A DNA stretch of 64,000 nt from an uncultured Erythrobacter sp. (GCA_947495555.1 CANLZI010000001.1:2208861-2272860); one strand, 5' to 3'. Positions 8,432 through 16,985 are shown, counted from the first letter of the stretch. Numbers and translations are program-made. Notes: generated from the sequence alone by a model not told the origin.

Positions 8432-9940
8432 TCATTCATAACCGTATTCGGAATAATCCTTCATATTGGGCGAGGTAAATTTGGTGATCTCAGCCTGGAA
8501 ATGCAGCGGGACATTGCCGGTAGAACCGTGGCGTTGCTTGGCCACAATCAAGGTCGCCTTATTGCGCAGCTCCAAATAACGTTCTTCCCAAATCCGATAT
8601 TTTTCCTGTACATCGGCGGAGCTGGTTTCGGTCGCGACATCCGGTCGCAACGCCTCATGATAATAGTCTGCCCGGAAGATAAACCACACCATATCAGCAT
8701 CTTGCTCGATCGAGCCGGATTCGCGCAAATCGGACAGCATCGGACGTTTGTCTTCTCGCTGTTCCACCGCACGGCTAAGCTGCGACAGTGCGATAACGGG
8801 CACGCCCAATTCCTTGGCTAGCGTTTTCAAGCCACGGCTAATCTCGGAAATTTCGTTGACTCGATTGTCATTGGCGCGGCCTGAACCCTGCAACAATTGC
8901 AAATAATCGACCACGATCATGCCGATATCATGGCGCCGCTTCAGCCTGCGCGCACGGGTGCGAAGGCCGGCAATGGTCAGCGCCGGCGTATCATCAATAT
9001 ACAGTGGCAATTCGGCCAAGCGCTGGCTGGCAAAGGATAGTTTCTGAAATTCCTCGCGCGTCAGCTTACCCATTCTCAGGCTTTCTGAAGAAATCTCTGC
9101 CTGCTCTGCCAGGATACGCGTGGCCAGCTGGTCGGCGCTCATTTCCAGACTGAAGAATGCAACCGGCGCGCCGTAATTAAACTCGCCGCCATCCTTTTGC
9201 CAATTGAGATGTTCTTCGGCGCAATTGAACGCGATATTGGTGGCCAGCGAGGTTTTACCCATGCCGGGACGGCCAGCCAAAATGACCAGATCCGAATTGT
9301 GCAGGCCAGCGGTCTTCTGATCGATCGAATCAAGGCCTGTGGTTTTGCCCGACAGGCCGCCGCCAGAATTCATTGCGGCTTCGGCCATTTTGATAGCGGT
9401 CAGCGCTGCGTCCTTGAACCCAATGGCTTCGCTGCCGCTGGTTGCGCCTTCGGCAACGCGGAACAGATCCGCCTCTGCCAAGGCAATCTTGTCCATCGGG
9501 GCGACCGCCTCTGAAGTATCCAATGCGCCTTCGACCAGGCCTCTGCCAACGCTGACCAACTCGCGCAGCAAGGCCAGATCGTAGATCTGCTCGGCCAGTT
9601 CGCCGGTTGCCAACAGCCCTTGGCCATCGGCGGTCAATTGCGCGAGATAGGTCGTTCCGCCCAATTGGCGCAGCGCTTCGTCGCTTTCAAAATAGGGCTT
9701 TAGCGTGACCGGACTGGCGGTGGCGTTGCGATCCACCAAGGTCAAAATGCGTTCAAAGATCCGCTGGTGCAGCGGTTCAAAAAAATGCTCGGCGCGCAGC
9801 GGGGTGCGCAATTCTTCCAACACCCGATTATCGATCAGGACCGCGCCCAGAAATGCGGCCTCAGCCTCAATGTTTGAGGGTAGGGCACGCGTGGGCGTTG
9901 CCGAATCATCGGGACGGACGAGCAGATCACTTTCGGACAT
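8432..9940 (-). CDS. dnaB: Replicative DNA helicase DnaB
   Basis: 502 residues from ATG 9938-9940, behind an AAAGG site; the GTG two codons earlier is less likely. The N-terminal domain (SNIEAEAAFLGAVLIDNRV) joins DnaG and loader. A linker leads to the RecA-like motor with Walker A GRPGMGKT at about 223-230, Walker B MIVVDYLQLL, and motif 4 (RESGSIEQDADMVWFIFR). DnaB is the hexameric 5'-3' helicase at the replication fork. The common partners rpsF-rpsR-rplI are not adjacent. The gene is divergent from the UPF0262 gene. Confidence 0.98.
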   Translation of the reverse strand: MSESDLLVRPDDSATPTRALPSNIEAEAAFLGAVLIDNRVLEELRTPLRAEHFFEPLHQRIFERILTLVDRNATASPVTLKPYFESDEALRQLGGTTYLAQLTADGQGLLATGELAEQIYDLALLRELVSVGRGLVEGALDTSEAVAPMDKIALAEADLFRVAEGATSGSEAIGFKDAALTAIKMAEAAMNSGGGLSGKTTGLDSIDQKTAGLHNSDLVILAGRPGMGKTSLATNIAFNCAEEHLNWQKDGGEFNYGAPVAFFSLEMSADQLATRILAEQAEISSESLRMGKLTREEFQKLSFASQRLAELPLYIDDTPALTIAGLRTRARRLKRRHDIGMIVVDYLQLLQGSGRANDNRVNEISEISRGLKTLAKELGVPVIALSQLSRAVEQREDKRPMLSDLRESGSIEQDADMVWFIFRADYYHEALRPDVATETSSADVQEKYRIWEERYLELRNKATLIVAKQRHGSTGNVPLHFQAEITKFTSPNMKDYSEYGYE

Positions 9941-10088
9941 GGGCACCTTTTGCGCCCGCTATGCCCAGTTGCGCAAGGGCAATTGGGGGCAGAAAATGAC
10001 AATAAGGTCGCACTGGCTTGTGGATAGCGGGGATGGATGCTCGAAAAGCTTGAACCTGCTACCCAATGTCTGCGAGAGCGGTGCCACG

Positions 10089-10595
10089 ATGAACAATCCG
10101 TCTTCAACTGCGCGGCCACAATACCGCATTGCCAACATTGCCTTGGATGAGGACACGATTCTGTGGCGCAATGCGGATGTTGAACAGGAACGGCGGGTCG
10201 CGATCTTTGATCTGATCGAAGAAAACACGTTCAAGCCTGTGCGCAGTGTAGAGCGCGGGGCCGACGGACCTTATCATCTCAAACTGTCTGTGTTGGATGG
10301 CCGACTTAGCTTGCTGATTAGCGATCAGAATGACGAGATGCTGGAAACCTTGCTGATCGGGTTGGCCCGTTTTCGCCGCCCCATCCGCGAATATTTCGCC
10401 ATCTGCGACAGTTACTATCAGGCCATCCGCAAAGCCACGCCGAGCGAGATTGAAACCATCGATATGGCGCGGCGCGGTATCCACGATCACGCTGCAGAGC
10501 TGTTGTTGGAGCGCTTGGAGGGCAAGGTGGAAACCGACTTTGCTACAGCGCGACGTTTGTTCACGCTGATCTGTGTTCTGCACATCAAGGGTTAG
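10089..10595 (+). CDS. UPF0262 family protein
   Basis: 168 residues from ATG 10089. The protein reads YRIANIALDEDTILWRNADVEQERRVAIFDLIEENTFKP..., the conserved core of UPF0262 (PF06793), a family restricted largely to alphaproteobacteria and of unknown function. It is soluble, with no signal or membrane helix. In several relatives the gene sits near hisD and a low-molecular-weight phosphatase; neither is here. Longer in-frame extension upstream overlaps dnaB on the other strand and is not credible. The GH25-like gene follows after 17 bases, then cdd, and the three may form an operon. Confidence 0.88.
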   Translation: MNNPSSTARPQYRIANIALDEDTILWRNADVEQERRVAIFDLIEENTFKPVRSVERGADGPYHLKLSVLDGRLSLLISDQNDEMLETLLIGLARFRRPIREYFAICDSYYQAIRKATPSEIETIDMARRGIHDHAAELLLERLEGKVETDFATARRLFTLICVLHIKG

Positions 10596-10612
10596 AGGCG
10601 GTCCTATTTACA

Positions 10613-11320
10613 ATGGCTCGAAAGCGTAAATCTGGCGCGCGCAAATGGCGACTGTATCTGCTGGCTATGGCGATATTGGCCGGGATGGCGGCCACGTTGT
10701 GGTATTGGTGGGACATTCAACATTGGACCCCGGACGAGGGGACCTATCCCGATCAGGGCGTGGCCATTTCGCAGGACAATGGACTGGTCGGCTTTGTCAC
10801 CGTGCGCGCTCTTGGCGGAAAATTCGCTTATCTTCAGGCCAGCACTGGGTCGAATGGCAAGGATGCTCGCTTTGCTGAAAACTTGGCGGCGGCGCGCGAT
10901 GCCGGGCTGAAAGTGGGGGCGTTGCACCGGTTCGATCCGTGCCAAAGTGCGGACCAGCAATCGGCCAATTTCGTCACAATGGTTCCGCGTGATGCGACGC
11001 TCATCCCCACCGCAATTGTGCTGGACAGGCTGAACGATGGCTGCCCCGAAGCGGTCAGCGATGCGGCGATGGAAAGCGAGCTGTTGACGCTGATCAATCA
11101 GATCGAAATGCACGTTGGAAAGCCGGTCATCATCAAGCTGTCCAAGCAGTTTGAGGAGAGGTTTGGCTTTTCCAACACGATCGAGCGCGACCTGTGGCTC
11201 AGCCGGGATCGTTTTGTGCCGCGTTACACCGACCGGCCATGGCTGCTATGGAGCGCGAACCGTGCGCTGAACAGCGAGGCAGCGCAGGCGCCGGTTGAAT
11301 GGGTTGTGGTGCAACCCTGA
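10613..11320 (+). CDS. GH25 (lysozyme)-like membrane-anchored protein, probably not catalytic
   Basis: 235 residues. A basic N-terminus and one membrane helix (about 12-33) are followed by a GH25-like fold. Recognisable family landmarks are FAYLQASTG (71-79), DARFAENLAAARDAGLKVGALHRFDPC (84-110) and the closing WLLWSAN...PVEWVVVQP. The acidic residues expected of GH25 muramidases are replaced: the GVDVS element is GVAIS (49-53), the PPxxDxE element reads PTAIVLDRLNDGC (132-144) with no D-x-E, and the C-terminal VD[LW]N element is VEWV. It therefore looks like a pseudoenzyme that may bind peptidoglycan without cutting it. It sits between UPF0262 and cdd. Confidence 0.7.
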   Translation: MARKRKSGARKWRLYLLAMAILAGMAATLWYWWDIQHWTPDEGTYPDQGVAISQDNGLVGFVTVRALGGKFAYLQASTGSNGKDARFAENLAAARDAGLKVGALHRFDPCQSADQQSANFVTMVPRDATLIPTAIVLDRLNDGCPEAVSDAAMESELLTLINQIEMHVGKPVIIKLSKQFEERFGFSNTIERDLWLSRDRFVPRYTDRPWLLWSANRALNSEAAQAPVEWVVVQP

Positions 11321-11354
11321 TGGGGTTGCCAACAGGGCGGAGCTAGGAGCGAAT

Positions 11355-11771
11355 ATGAGTGAGACAGAACTGATCGAGGCGGCCAAACTTGCCGCACAAA
11401 GCAGCTATTCGCCCTATTCCAACTATCCGGTGGGAGCAGCCTTATTGTTCGCCGATGGTTCTGTGGTGACCGGCACCAATGTAGAAAACGCCAGCTATGG
11501 CTTGGGTCTGTGCGCTGAGACGGTGGCGGTTGCAAAAGCCATGGCCGACGGATTGCGCAGCGGATTGACGGCGGTTGCGGTCACCGGACCCAGCGATCGC
11601 GGCGATGGTGCGCCGATCACGCCTTGTGGTCGATGTCGTCAGGTGTTGAACGAATTGGCCGCGCTGGGTGGGACCGATCCGGTTATCTATTGCGTCGGCG
11701 AGAACCAAGTGAACGAAGTGCAGCTGTCACAACTGTTGCCCCACGCATTTGGGCCTGCGCATCTGGACTGA
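11355..11771 (+). CDS. cdd: Cytidine deaminase
   Basis: 138 residues from ATG 11355 with an AGGAG site 6 bases ahead. Zinc-binding and catalytic elements are C53-A-E55 and P-C91-G-R-C94, matching the short tetrameric cytidine deaminase family (three Cys ligands). It converts cytidine and deoxycytidine to uridine and deoxyuridine in pyrimidine salvage. The substrate loop YSPYSNYPVGAAL at the N-terminus is standard. It probably acts with nucleosides brought in by the NupC carrier encoded at 25842. It is convergent with the M14 gene; a hairpin-prone stretch with CTGAGG/CCTCAG arms (11768-11808) lies between them. Confidence 0.95.
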   Translation: MSETELIEAAKLAAQSSYSPYSNYPVGAALLFADGSVVTGTNVENASYGLGLCAETVAVAKAMADGLRSGLTAVAVTGPSDRGDGAPITPCGRCRQVLNELAALGGTDPVIYCVGENQVNEVQLSQLLPHAFGPAHLD

Positions 11772-11804
11772 GGTAGCAGCGCTCTCGGCCGATTGAGTGG
11801 CGCC

Positions 11805-12938
11805 TCAGGTCTCGTCCAGCCATTCCAGCAAGGATGCCAGGCAATCGCGCGCCAGCAATTTACAGCGTTCGGGCGACCAGCCTTGTTCGGGCTCGGGCGT
11901 CGCGGCTAGATCCTTATAGGGCATCTCCAGCGTCATGGCTGTGCAGCCAAACCGCTCCGCCATCTGGTTGGTGCTGATCGACAGATTGGCGCGGCCAGCC
12001 GGCGTCTTGGGATATCCCAGCTTCGTCTGGAAATCGGGGGTCCGGCGATCCAGAATGCGTTGATAGCGGTAATAGGTTTCGCCCAATTCGTCGGTCCAAG
12101 AAGGGATGCCCTCAAACCCGGCCAGAAAAACCGCCGGGATGGCTTCGTCACCATGCACGTCCATCGCGAAGTCGACCCCGGTTTGGTCCATCTTGTTGCG
12201 TATGGCGAGAACTTCGGGGGAGCGTTCGGCGCTGGGCTCGTGCCATTCGCGATTAAGGTTGGTGCCCACTGCGTTGGTGCGCAAATGTCCGCGCCGCGAC
12301 CCGTCAGGGTTGCAATTGGGCACAATGTGAAAGGTGCAGGCCGCGTGCAAGGCGCGGGCGACAGGGTCGGTGTCATCGGTGAGGCACTCTAGCGCCCCTT
12401 CAATCCACCATTCCGCCTGGGTTTCGCCTGGGTGCTGGCGGGCATAGAGCCACACCTGCTTGTCGCCGGTGCCCATGGTTAGATAGTCCAGCGGCTGGCC
12501 ATCCAGCGTTGTCCCAATGCGTTCCAGAGACACGCCTTCGCAAGAGGCAGTTTCGGCCACCAGATCGTGGTGCCGATCCATCGAATAAGGCGCGAAATAG
12601 GCAAAATACACGATATCGCTGGCGGGCGTATAGGTGATGGTCAGCGTGCCATTGTCTGCGTCTTTATCAAAGCTGCTGTCGGCCCGAGCCCAATATTCGC
12701 GATCTTCCGAAACGCAAGAGTTATAATCAGGCCAACCCCCGGGATAGGCGCTGGCGTTCAGCCCGGTCAGTTTCAGCGTGACTTCTTCGCCAGCAGCTCC
12801 GGACACGCGGAAATGATACCATTGGGCAAATTCCGACATGTGATCCTTGGGGATCGCCAGCTTGGCGGTCGTCCCGTCAATCGAGAGAACTTCGATATTG
12901 CCGCTGTCAAAACCTGCATCAATTGCAATTGTCGTCAC
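11805..12938 (-). CDS. M14-family zinc carboxypeptidase (cytosolic carboxypeptidase-like)
   Basis: 377 residues beginning with GTG at 12936-12938, which overlaps the stop of the upstream lipoprotein gene (GTGA). The N-terminal beta domain of about 120 residues is followed by an M14 catalytic domain. Zinc ligands are HPGETQ (H and E) and the His of MDVHGDE, and the catalytic Glu lies in TLEMPYK. An N-terminal beta domain joined to this catalytic core is the layout of the cytosolic carboxypeptidase (AGBL/CCP-like, M14B/D) branch. No signal peptide is seen, so it is likely cytoplasmic. In eukaryotes such enzymes trim glutamate chains; the bacterial substrate is unknown. Confidence 0.87.
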   Translation of the reverse strand: MTTIAIDAGFDSGNIEVLSIDGTTAKLAIPKDHMSEFAQWYHFRVSGAAGEEVTLKLTGLNASAYPGGWPDYNSCVSEDREYWARADSSFDKDADNGTLTITYTPASDIVYFAYFAPYSMDRHHDLVAETASCEGVSLERIGTTLDGQPLDYLTMGTGDKQVWLYARQHPGETQAEWWIEGALECLTDDTDPVARALHAACTFHIVPNCNPDGSRRGHLRTNAVGTNLNREWHEPSAERSPEVLAIRNKMDQTGVDFAMDVHGDEAIPAVFLAGFEGIPSWTDELGETYYRYQRILDRRTPDFQTKLGYPKTPAGRANLSISTNQMAERFGCTAMTLEMPYKDLAATPEPEQGWSPERCKLLARDCLASLLEWLDET

Positions 12939-13570
12939 TGAGATACCTCTATTTCGATGGTTTCGCCGTCATTGCCCGGAAAATCCCGGAACAAGGCATC
13001 GGCGATAATGGCGGCATTGGCTGCGGGCTGAGCCAGTGGCGAATCGCGCCCAACGGCCAAAGAAGCTCTGCCTTCCCACAAGGATTGCTGAGTTTCGGCA
13101 TCGCGAATTCTAACCGAGACATCGCTGCCGACGCGTTCCTTTTGACCGCCGCCGCCCAAATTGATGCCGAGCCCCAGTCCCACGCCTGATCCAAACGATC
13201 CGGTTGACCCGCCAACACCCACGCTGACCGGACCACGCCGATTGCTCTCGGGCTCTATGGTAAAGCGTTCCAATGCGACCTGCGCGATATGATCCGCCTC
13301 GGTCCGCGATGCCTCCCGATAGCCTAGCGCCAACAATTGCTGCAAAACTTCGTTCTTATAGGCGCTCAGTTCCAGCGCCTCGGTTTCATCACCCGGAGCG
13401 GTTTCCACAAAGACTGTTCCCGTGCCCACTTGCGCCAGTGCGGCAGCATTATGGAACCGGGTCACTTCAACCGGGCCAGCAGGAGCGGTTGTGGCGCATC
13501 CGGCCAGCAATGTTGCGGCCACTGCGGTTCCCAAAAGAGTTCGAACTCCAGACAGGCTTACATTCAGCAT
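12935..13570 (-). CDS. DUF4136 domain-containing lipoprotein
   Basis: 211 residues from ATG 13568-13570, preceded by AAGGAG. A lipoprotein signal ends at LLAGC with Cys25 as the lipidated residue. The body matches DUF4136-type envelope lipoproteins: an alternating strand pattern, a Gly-rich loop ([20 protein letters not shown], about 125-145), then [18 protein letters not shown]. Function is unknown. Its stop overlaps the start of the M14 carboxypeptidase, so the two are translationally coupled. Whether the partners act together is unclear, because one is predicted periplasmic and the other cytoplasmic. Confidence 0.85.
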   Translation of the reverse strand: MLNVSLSGVRTLLGTAVAATLLAGCATTAPAGPVEVTRFHNAAALAQVGTGTVFVETAPGDETEALELSAYKNEVLQQLLALGYREASRTEADHIAQVALERFTIEPESNRRGPVSVGVGGSTGSFGSGVGLGLGINLGGGGQKERVGSDVSVRIRDAETQQSLWEGRASLAVGRDSPLAQPAANAAIIADALFRDFPGNDGETIEIEVSQ

Positions 13571-13717
13571 GTTCAGCTCCTTTCCAAGGGCATTGCTATA
13601 GTCTTCAACGCTCAAACTACCAGTTTGGCCCCGGTATGATCCACTTAATTGGGGATCGAGCGGCTTTAGGCCATCTCAGAGCGCGCAATTTTTGCTAGCC
13701 GCATAGGGATGAACGAA

Positions 13718-14728
13718 ATGTCAAAGCCTCCCGTTCTTGTCACCGGCGGTGCCGGATATATCGGCAGCCATGCCGTGCTGGCATTGCAAGACGCAGGCTG
13801 GCGTGTTGCGGTGATCGACAATCTGTCGACCGGTTTTCGCTTCGCAATTCCCGATGCAATTGCCTTTTATGAAGGCGACATTGTCGATGGCGATCTGCTG
13901 GCACGCATCTTTGCTGAGCAAGGGATGGGTGATGGCGTGGGTGCCATCATGCACTTTGCCGGCTCTATCGTGGTGCCGGAATCGGTTAAGCATCCGCTTG
14001 ATTATTATCACAACAATACGGTCAAAAGCCGAGCCTTGATCGAGGCTGTGGTGAAGGCAGGCGTGCCGCATTTCATCTTCTCGTCGACGGCAGCGACCTA
14101 TGGCATCCCCGAAAGTTCTCCGGTCAGCGAGGATTTACCCAAACAGCCGATCAATCCTTACGGCTGGTCGAAACTGATGACCGAGCAAATGTTGAGCGAT
14201 GCCTGCAATGTGCACGATCTGAACCATTGCGCGCTGCGCTATTTCAATGTGGCGGGCGCTGATCCGCAAGCGCGCAGCGGGCAATCGACCGCCGGGGCCA
14301 CCCATTTGATCAAGGTTGCGGTAGAAGCCGCGCTGGGCAAGCGCGATCACGTCAGCGTGTTTGGCACCGATTATGAAACGCCTGATGGCACGGGCGTGCG
14401 CGACTACATCCATGTCAGCGATCTGGCTGCGGCCCACGTGCTGGCGCTGGAGGAGCTGATCGCGCAACCAGGCAAGTCGATGACGATGAATTGCGGTTAT
14501 GGTCGCGGGTTTTCGGTGCTGGAAGTGCTGGATGCTGTCGACCGGGTTATCGGGCGGACGCTGAACCGCCAAATCGAACCGCGGCGCGCGGGCGATCCCG
14601 ATTCGCTGGTATCCGATCCTGCACGCATTCGCGCCACATTGCCGTGGCAGCCTCAGCATGATGATCTGGACACGATAATTGCCCATGCCCTTGCGTGGGA
14701 GCGTAAGCTTTCCCACCTTAGGGAGTAG
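13718..14728 (+). CDS. galE: UDP-glucose 4-epimerase
   Basis: 336 residues from ATG 13718. A first ATG at 13709 is directly abutted by the AGGG site, whereas 13718 has normal spacing. The Rossmann NAD motif TGGAGYIGSH is near the N-terminus. The catalytic triad region is SSTAATYG followed by the Y-x-x-x-K pair in PYGWSK. The C-terminal substrate motifs (DGTGVRDYIHVSDLA, GYGRGFSVLEV) are those of GalE. It interconverts UDP-glucose and UDP-galactose for polysaccharide synthesis and galactose use. The GH42 beta-galactosidase of this window is 8 kb away, not linked. Confidence 0.95.
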   Translation: MSKPPVLVTGGAGYIGSHAVLALQDAGWRVAVIDNLSTGFRFAIPDAIAFYEGDIVDGDLLARIFAEQGMGDGVGAIMHFAGSIVVPESVKHPLDYYHNNTVKSRALIEAVVKAGVPHFIFSSTAATYGIPESSPVSEDLPKQPINPYGWSKLMTEQMLSDACNVHDLNHCALRYFNVAGADPQARSGQSTAGATHLIKVAVEAALGKRDHVSVFGTDYETPDGTGVRDYIHVSDLAAAHVLALEELIAQPGKSMTMNCGYGRGFSVLEVLDAVDRVIGRTLNRQIEPRRAGDPDSLVSDPARIRATLPWQPQHDDLDTIIAHALAWERKLSHLRE

Positions 14729-14776
14729 CAAGCCAATATTGGTCGTCGCTCGCGCCTTTTCTGCGCGGTCTGGGCC

Positions 14777-14805
14777 TTGACTTGCGCTCTGGGGTGCACT
14801 AGCTG
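14777..14805 (+). promoter_or_regulatory. Candidate rpmJ promoter
   Basis: TTGACT (14777-14782), 17-base spacer, TAGCTG (14800-14805). It has the same pattern as the rpoZ promoter. Expected transcription start is near 14812, giving a leader that contains the hairpin at 14821-14855. Confidence 0.45.
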
Positions 14806-14820
14806 CGCGCCTTGAATTTC

Positions 14821-14855
14821 CGGCATCGGGGGTGTCTCCGGTGCCGATATTTTTT
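14821..14855 (+). terminator. Terminator-like hairpin between galE and rpmJ
   Basis: A 9-base-pair stem (14821-14829 with 14838-14846, one G-U pair), 8-base loop, then ATATTTTTT. It ends 13 bases before the rpmJ ATG and abuts its ribosome binding site. It may be simply the galE terminator or, if the promoter at 14777 is real, an attenuator in the rpmJ leader. Confidence 0.65.
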
Positions 14856-14868
14856 GCAGGAAAAAACC

Positions 14869-14994
14869 ATGAAGATCCGCAACAGCCTTAAGTCGCTGAA
14901 GAACCGCCATCGCGATTGCCGTGTCATTCGCCGTCGTGGCCGTACCTATGTCATCAACAAGACCAATCGTCGCTTTAAGGCTCGTCAGGGCTAA
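14869..14994 (+). CDS. rpmJ: 50S ribosomal protein L36
   Basis: 41 residues, [17 protein letters not shown]..., very basic, ending RFKARQG. This is the longer, Cys-poor L36 form (ykgO-like) that lacks the complete CCHC zinc knuckle: only one Cys is visible. An AGGA site lies 7 bases before the ATG. It is a single-gene unit with its own candidate promoter and a downstream hairpin at 15042-15070. Confidence 0.95.
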   Translation: MKIRNSLKSLKNRHRDCRVIRRRGRTYVINKTNRRFKARQG

Positions 14995-15041
14995 TTGCGT
15001 GAATTGGCTGGTCGCCTGAGAGGGCGATCAAGCAGAACTAT

Positions 15042-15079
15042 CGGCCCGCCTCCATAGTGAGTGCGGGCCGTTGCTGTTT
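15042..15079 (+). terminator. Probable rpmJ terminator
   Basis: Perfect 8-base-pair GC stem (15042-15049 with 15063-15070), 13-base loop, followed by TTGCTGTTT, a modest T-rich tail, 47 bases after the rpmJ stop. Confidence 0.55.
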
Positions 15080-15227
15080 GGGGCGAACAAAACAATTCAA
15101 AGCGAACTTTTTGGCCAATACGTTCGGGTTCAAAAACATTCTGGTAAGCATGACCGGATAATCAGGGCTGGATAGGCAGGGCGCAACACTATGCCGCAAG
15201 ATGCCGCGCTGAAGAGGAGATGGGTGA

Positions 15228-15836
15228 GTGTCTGAACCAAAAGCAGTGGTGTTCGACGTGGGCCGTGTGATGTTCCAATGGCAGCTGCGCTCTCTGTTTG
15301 AGAAGCTGATCGACGATTCGGCTGAGCTTGACTGGTTTTTGGAAAATGTTGTCACCGAAGATTGGCATTTCCAGCATGATCGCGGCGTGCCGTTGGCCCA
15401 GATGTTGCCGGCCCGGATGCAGCAATTCCCCGATCAGGCACTGCGCATCGCTGCCTATGCCGCTCGCTTCAATGAAACCGTGGCGGGGCCAGTACCAGGC
15501 ACCTTGGATATTGTGCGGGAACTGCATGGCGCGGGGATCCCACTGTTCTGCCTAACCAATTTTGGCGATGAGTTTTTCGTCCAGTTCCGCGCAACCCAGC
15601 CAATCTTTGACTTGTTCAAGGACATTATCGTTTCCGGAGAGGAATTGGTCGCCAAGCCGGACCCGCAAATCTATCAGATTGTAGAGCAGCGCAGCGGCTA
15701 TATGCGCAGCGAGCTGTTCTTCACTGATGACAATGCGGCCAATATTGCCGTCGCAAATAAGCGCGGATGGCACGGCCATCTGTTCGAAAATGCCGAAGGT
15801 TTGCGTGAAGAATTGACCGATCTGGGTCTGCTCTAG
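15228..15836 (+). CDS. HAD-family hydrolase (subfamily IA)
   Basis: 202 residues from GTG 15228, with AGAGGAG upstream. HAD motif I reads VVFDVGRVMFQW, with the nucleophile Asp followed by V-G. Position +2 is Gly rather than Asp, as in several YihX-like HADs. Motif II is LTNFGDE, motif III the Lys of AKPDPQIY, and motif IV FFTDDNAANI. The alpha-helical cap lies after motif I, typical of subfamily I. Likely a small-molecule phosphatase; the substrate cannot be told. The gene stands alone. Confidence 0.88.
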   Translation: MSEPKAVVFDVGRVMFQWQLRSLFEKLIDDSAELDWFLENVVTEDWHFQHDRGVPLAQMLPARMQQFPDQALRIAAYAARFNETVAGPVPGTLDIVRELHGAGIPLFCLTNFGDEFFVQFRATQPIFDLFKDIIVSGEELVAKPDPQIYQIVEQRSGYMRSELFFTDDNAANIAVANKRGWHGHLFENAEGLREELTDLGLL

Positions 15837-15840
15837 GCAT

Positions 15841-15882
15841 AAAAAACCCCCAGCACCGGTTTTTTGGGGGTGGTGCCGGGGG
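15841..15882 (-). terminator. Terminator of the CC_3452 gene
   Basis: Read on the minus strand, an 11-base-pair stem with one mismatch (arms 15878-15882/15872-15876 with 15847-15851/15853-15857) followed by TTTTTT (plus-strand A-run 15841-15846). A second 9-base-pair inverted repeat (15892-15900 with 15919-15927) lies between it and the gene. Confidence 0.7.
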
Positions 15883-15943
15883 TCTGGAGGGTCCGCTGGG
15901 GTCCTGGAGAGGAAACAGCCCAGCGGATGGAGACTAATTCAGA

Positions 15944-16291
15944 TTAATTGCCGTTGCATTTGGCCAGCTTGTCTTCAGCCAAAGGCTCGCCCTTGGCAGT
16001 GAAGCTGGCGATCTCGCCGAATTCGCGGAACAGGCCGCGACAAATGCGGATTGGCCGCGAATTGCCTTTGCCAGCAACGCAGGTGGTGCCTTGACACTTC
16101 CATGCGATGCCTGACGCAACAGCGCGATTGTCTTTGGCTGGCTCAACCAATTCAGCGACATAATAAGGGCCACTGCTTGCTGCTAGTGCAGGGGCTGGGG
16201 TCGTGGCCGCGGCAAATGTGAAGCCGGTGTAAAAAAGCGCCAAAGCAAGAATACCAAGGCGACCAGCGAATGGAGAGGAGAGGGTCATCAT
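15944..16291 (-). CDS. CC_3452 family secreted protein
   Basis: 115 residues with an N-terminal signal peptide (hydrophobic 10-27, probable cleavage after Ala-rich APALA near 36). The mature part contains YYVAEL, IAWKCQGTTCVAGK, IRICRGLFREFGEIASF and EDKLAKCNGN, with four Cys likely forming two disulfides. This pattern is shared by the small secreted CC_3452-type proteins of Caulobacter and sphingomonads, which have no known function. ATG at 16289-16291 with AAAGGAC upstream. It is divergent from the HxlR regulator and may be its target. Confidence 0.75.
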   Translation of the reverse strand: MMTLSSPFAGRLGILALALFYTGFTFAAATTPAPALAASSGPYYVAELVEPAKDNRAVASGIAWKCQGTTCVAGKGNSRPIRICRGLFREFGEIASFTAKGEPLAEDKLAKCNGN

Positions 16292-16334
16292 TCTAGTCCT
16301 TTTCAGTTTTGTTTTAAAACCAGTTGCGAATCAC

Positions 16335-16363
16335 TACTTAAGTGCATAGGTTTCGAGTTGCAA
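16335..16363 (-). promoter_or_regulatory. Candidate promoter of CC_3452 gene with overlapping palindromes
   Basis: On the minus strand TTGCAA (16358-16363), 17-base spacer, TAAGTA (16335-16340). The perfect palindromes AGTTGCAACT (16356-16365) and ACTTAAGT (16336-16343) coincide with these elements, and GTTTTAAAAC lies at 16311-16320. Such symmetry would suit a dimeric regulator like the neighbouring HxlR protein. Confidence 0.4.
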
Positions 16364-16381
16364 CTAAAAACTTAAAAATTT

Positions 16382-16409
16382 TTGCATGCGGGCCAAAGCG
16401 CGCTAGATA
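16382..16409 (+). promoter_or_regulatory. Candidate promoter of hxlR-type gene
   Basis: TTGCAT (16382-16387), 16-base spacer, TAGATA (16404-16409), 21 bases before the ATG of the HxlR-type regulator. Confidence 0.45.
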
Positions 16410-16430
16410 GGTTGCAGGGAAAGGACTGAA

Positions 16431-16985
16431 ATGGGCGAATTACGCGAACCACTGCGCGAGCTGCTTGAATGCGGATTGCCACAAGCTCTTGAAGTTATGG
16501 GAGAACGCTGGTCATTTATGATCCTGCGCGCCAGCTTTAACGGGCTGCATCATTTTGAGGAATTTTTGAGCGAGCTGGGCATTGCTCGCAATATTCTTTC
16601 GAATCGGCTGGCCAAATTGGTTGAACATGGCATTCTCAAACGCGAGCCTTGTCCTGATGACCGCCGCAAAATCGAATATCGATTGACCGAAAAGGGCTTC
16701 GATCTGCTGCCTGCGATGCTGGCACTTCGCCAATGGGGCCAAAAATATGGCACCGAGTTTTCCGAAGATCCCGTTCTGGTCGATGACTATGATTACTTAC
16801 CAATTGGCCCGGTTTCCATTCTCGCGCATGACGGACGTATTCTGAATCACAAGGATCTGTCGCTTGTCGCCAAGGAAAATGTTGGCAAACGTGCCGATGG
16901 ATCGGTTGCCAGCGAGGCCGGAACCTTGAAACGCGGTGATGTAATTGACCTGCGTGCCGCAAAACGGGCCGCCTCAGCCGTCTAA
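16431..16985 (+). CDS. HxlR-family winged-helix transcriptional regulator
   Basis: 184 residues. The HxlR core occupies residues 12-105: CGLPQALEVMGERWSFMILR, then HFEEFLSELGIARNILSNRLAKLVEHGILKRE, and a wing with DDRRKIEYRLTEKGFDLLPAM. An extra C-terminal tail of about 75 residues carries Asp/Gly-rich strands. HxlR proteins act as dimers responding to aldehydes, redox or other signals. The leading Cys at position 13 is in the place of the conserved redox Cys of some family members. An AAAGGA site lies ahead of the ATG. It is divergent from the CC_3452 gene. Confidence 0.92.
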   Translation: MGELREPLRELLECGLPQALEVMGERWSFMILRASFNGLHHFEEFLSELGIARNILSNRLAKLVEHGILKREPCPDDRRKIEYRLTEKGFDLLPAMLALRQWGQKYGTEFSEDPVLVDDYDYLPIGPVSILAHDGRILNHKDLSLVAKENVGKRADGSVASEAGTLKRGDVIDLRAAKRAASAV

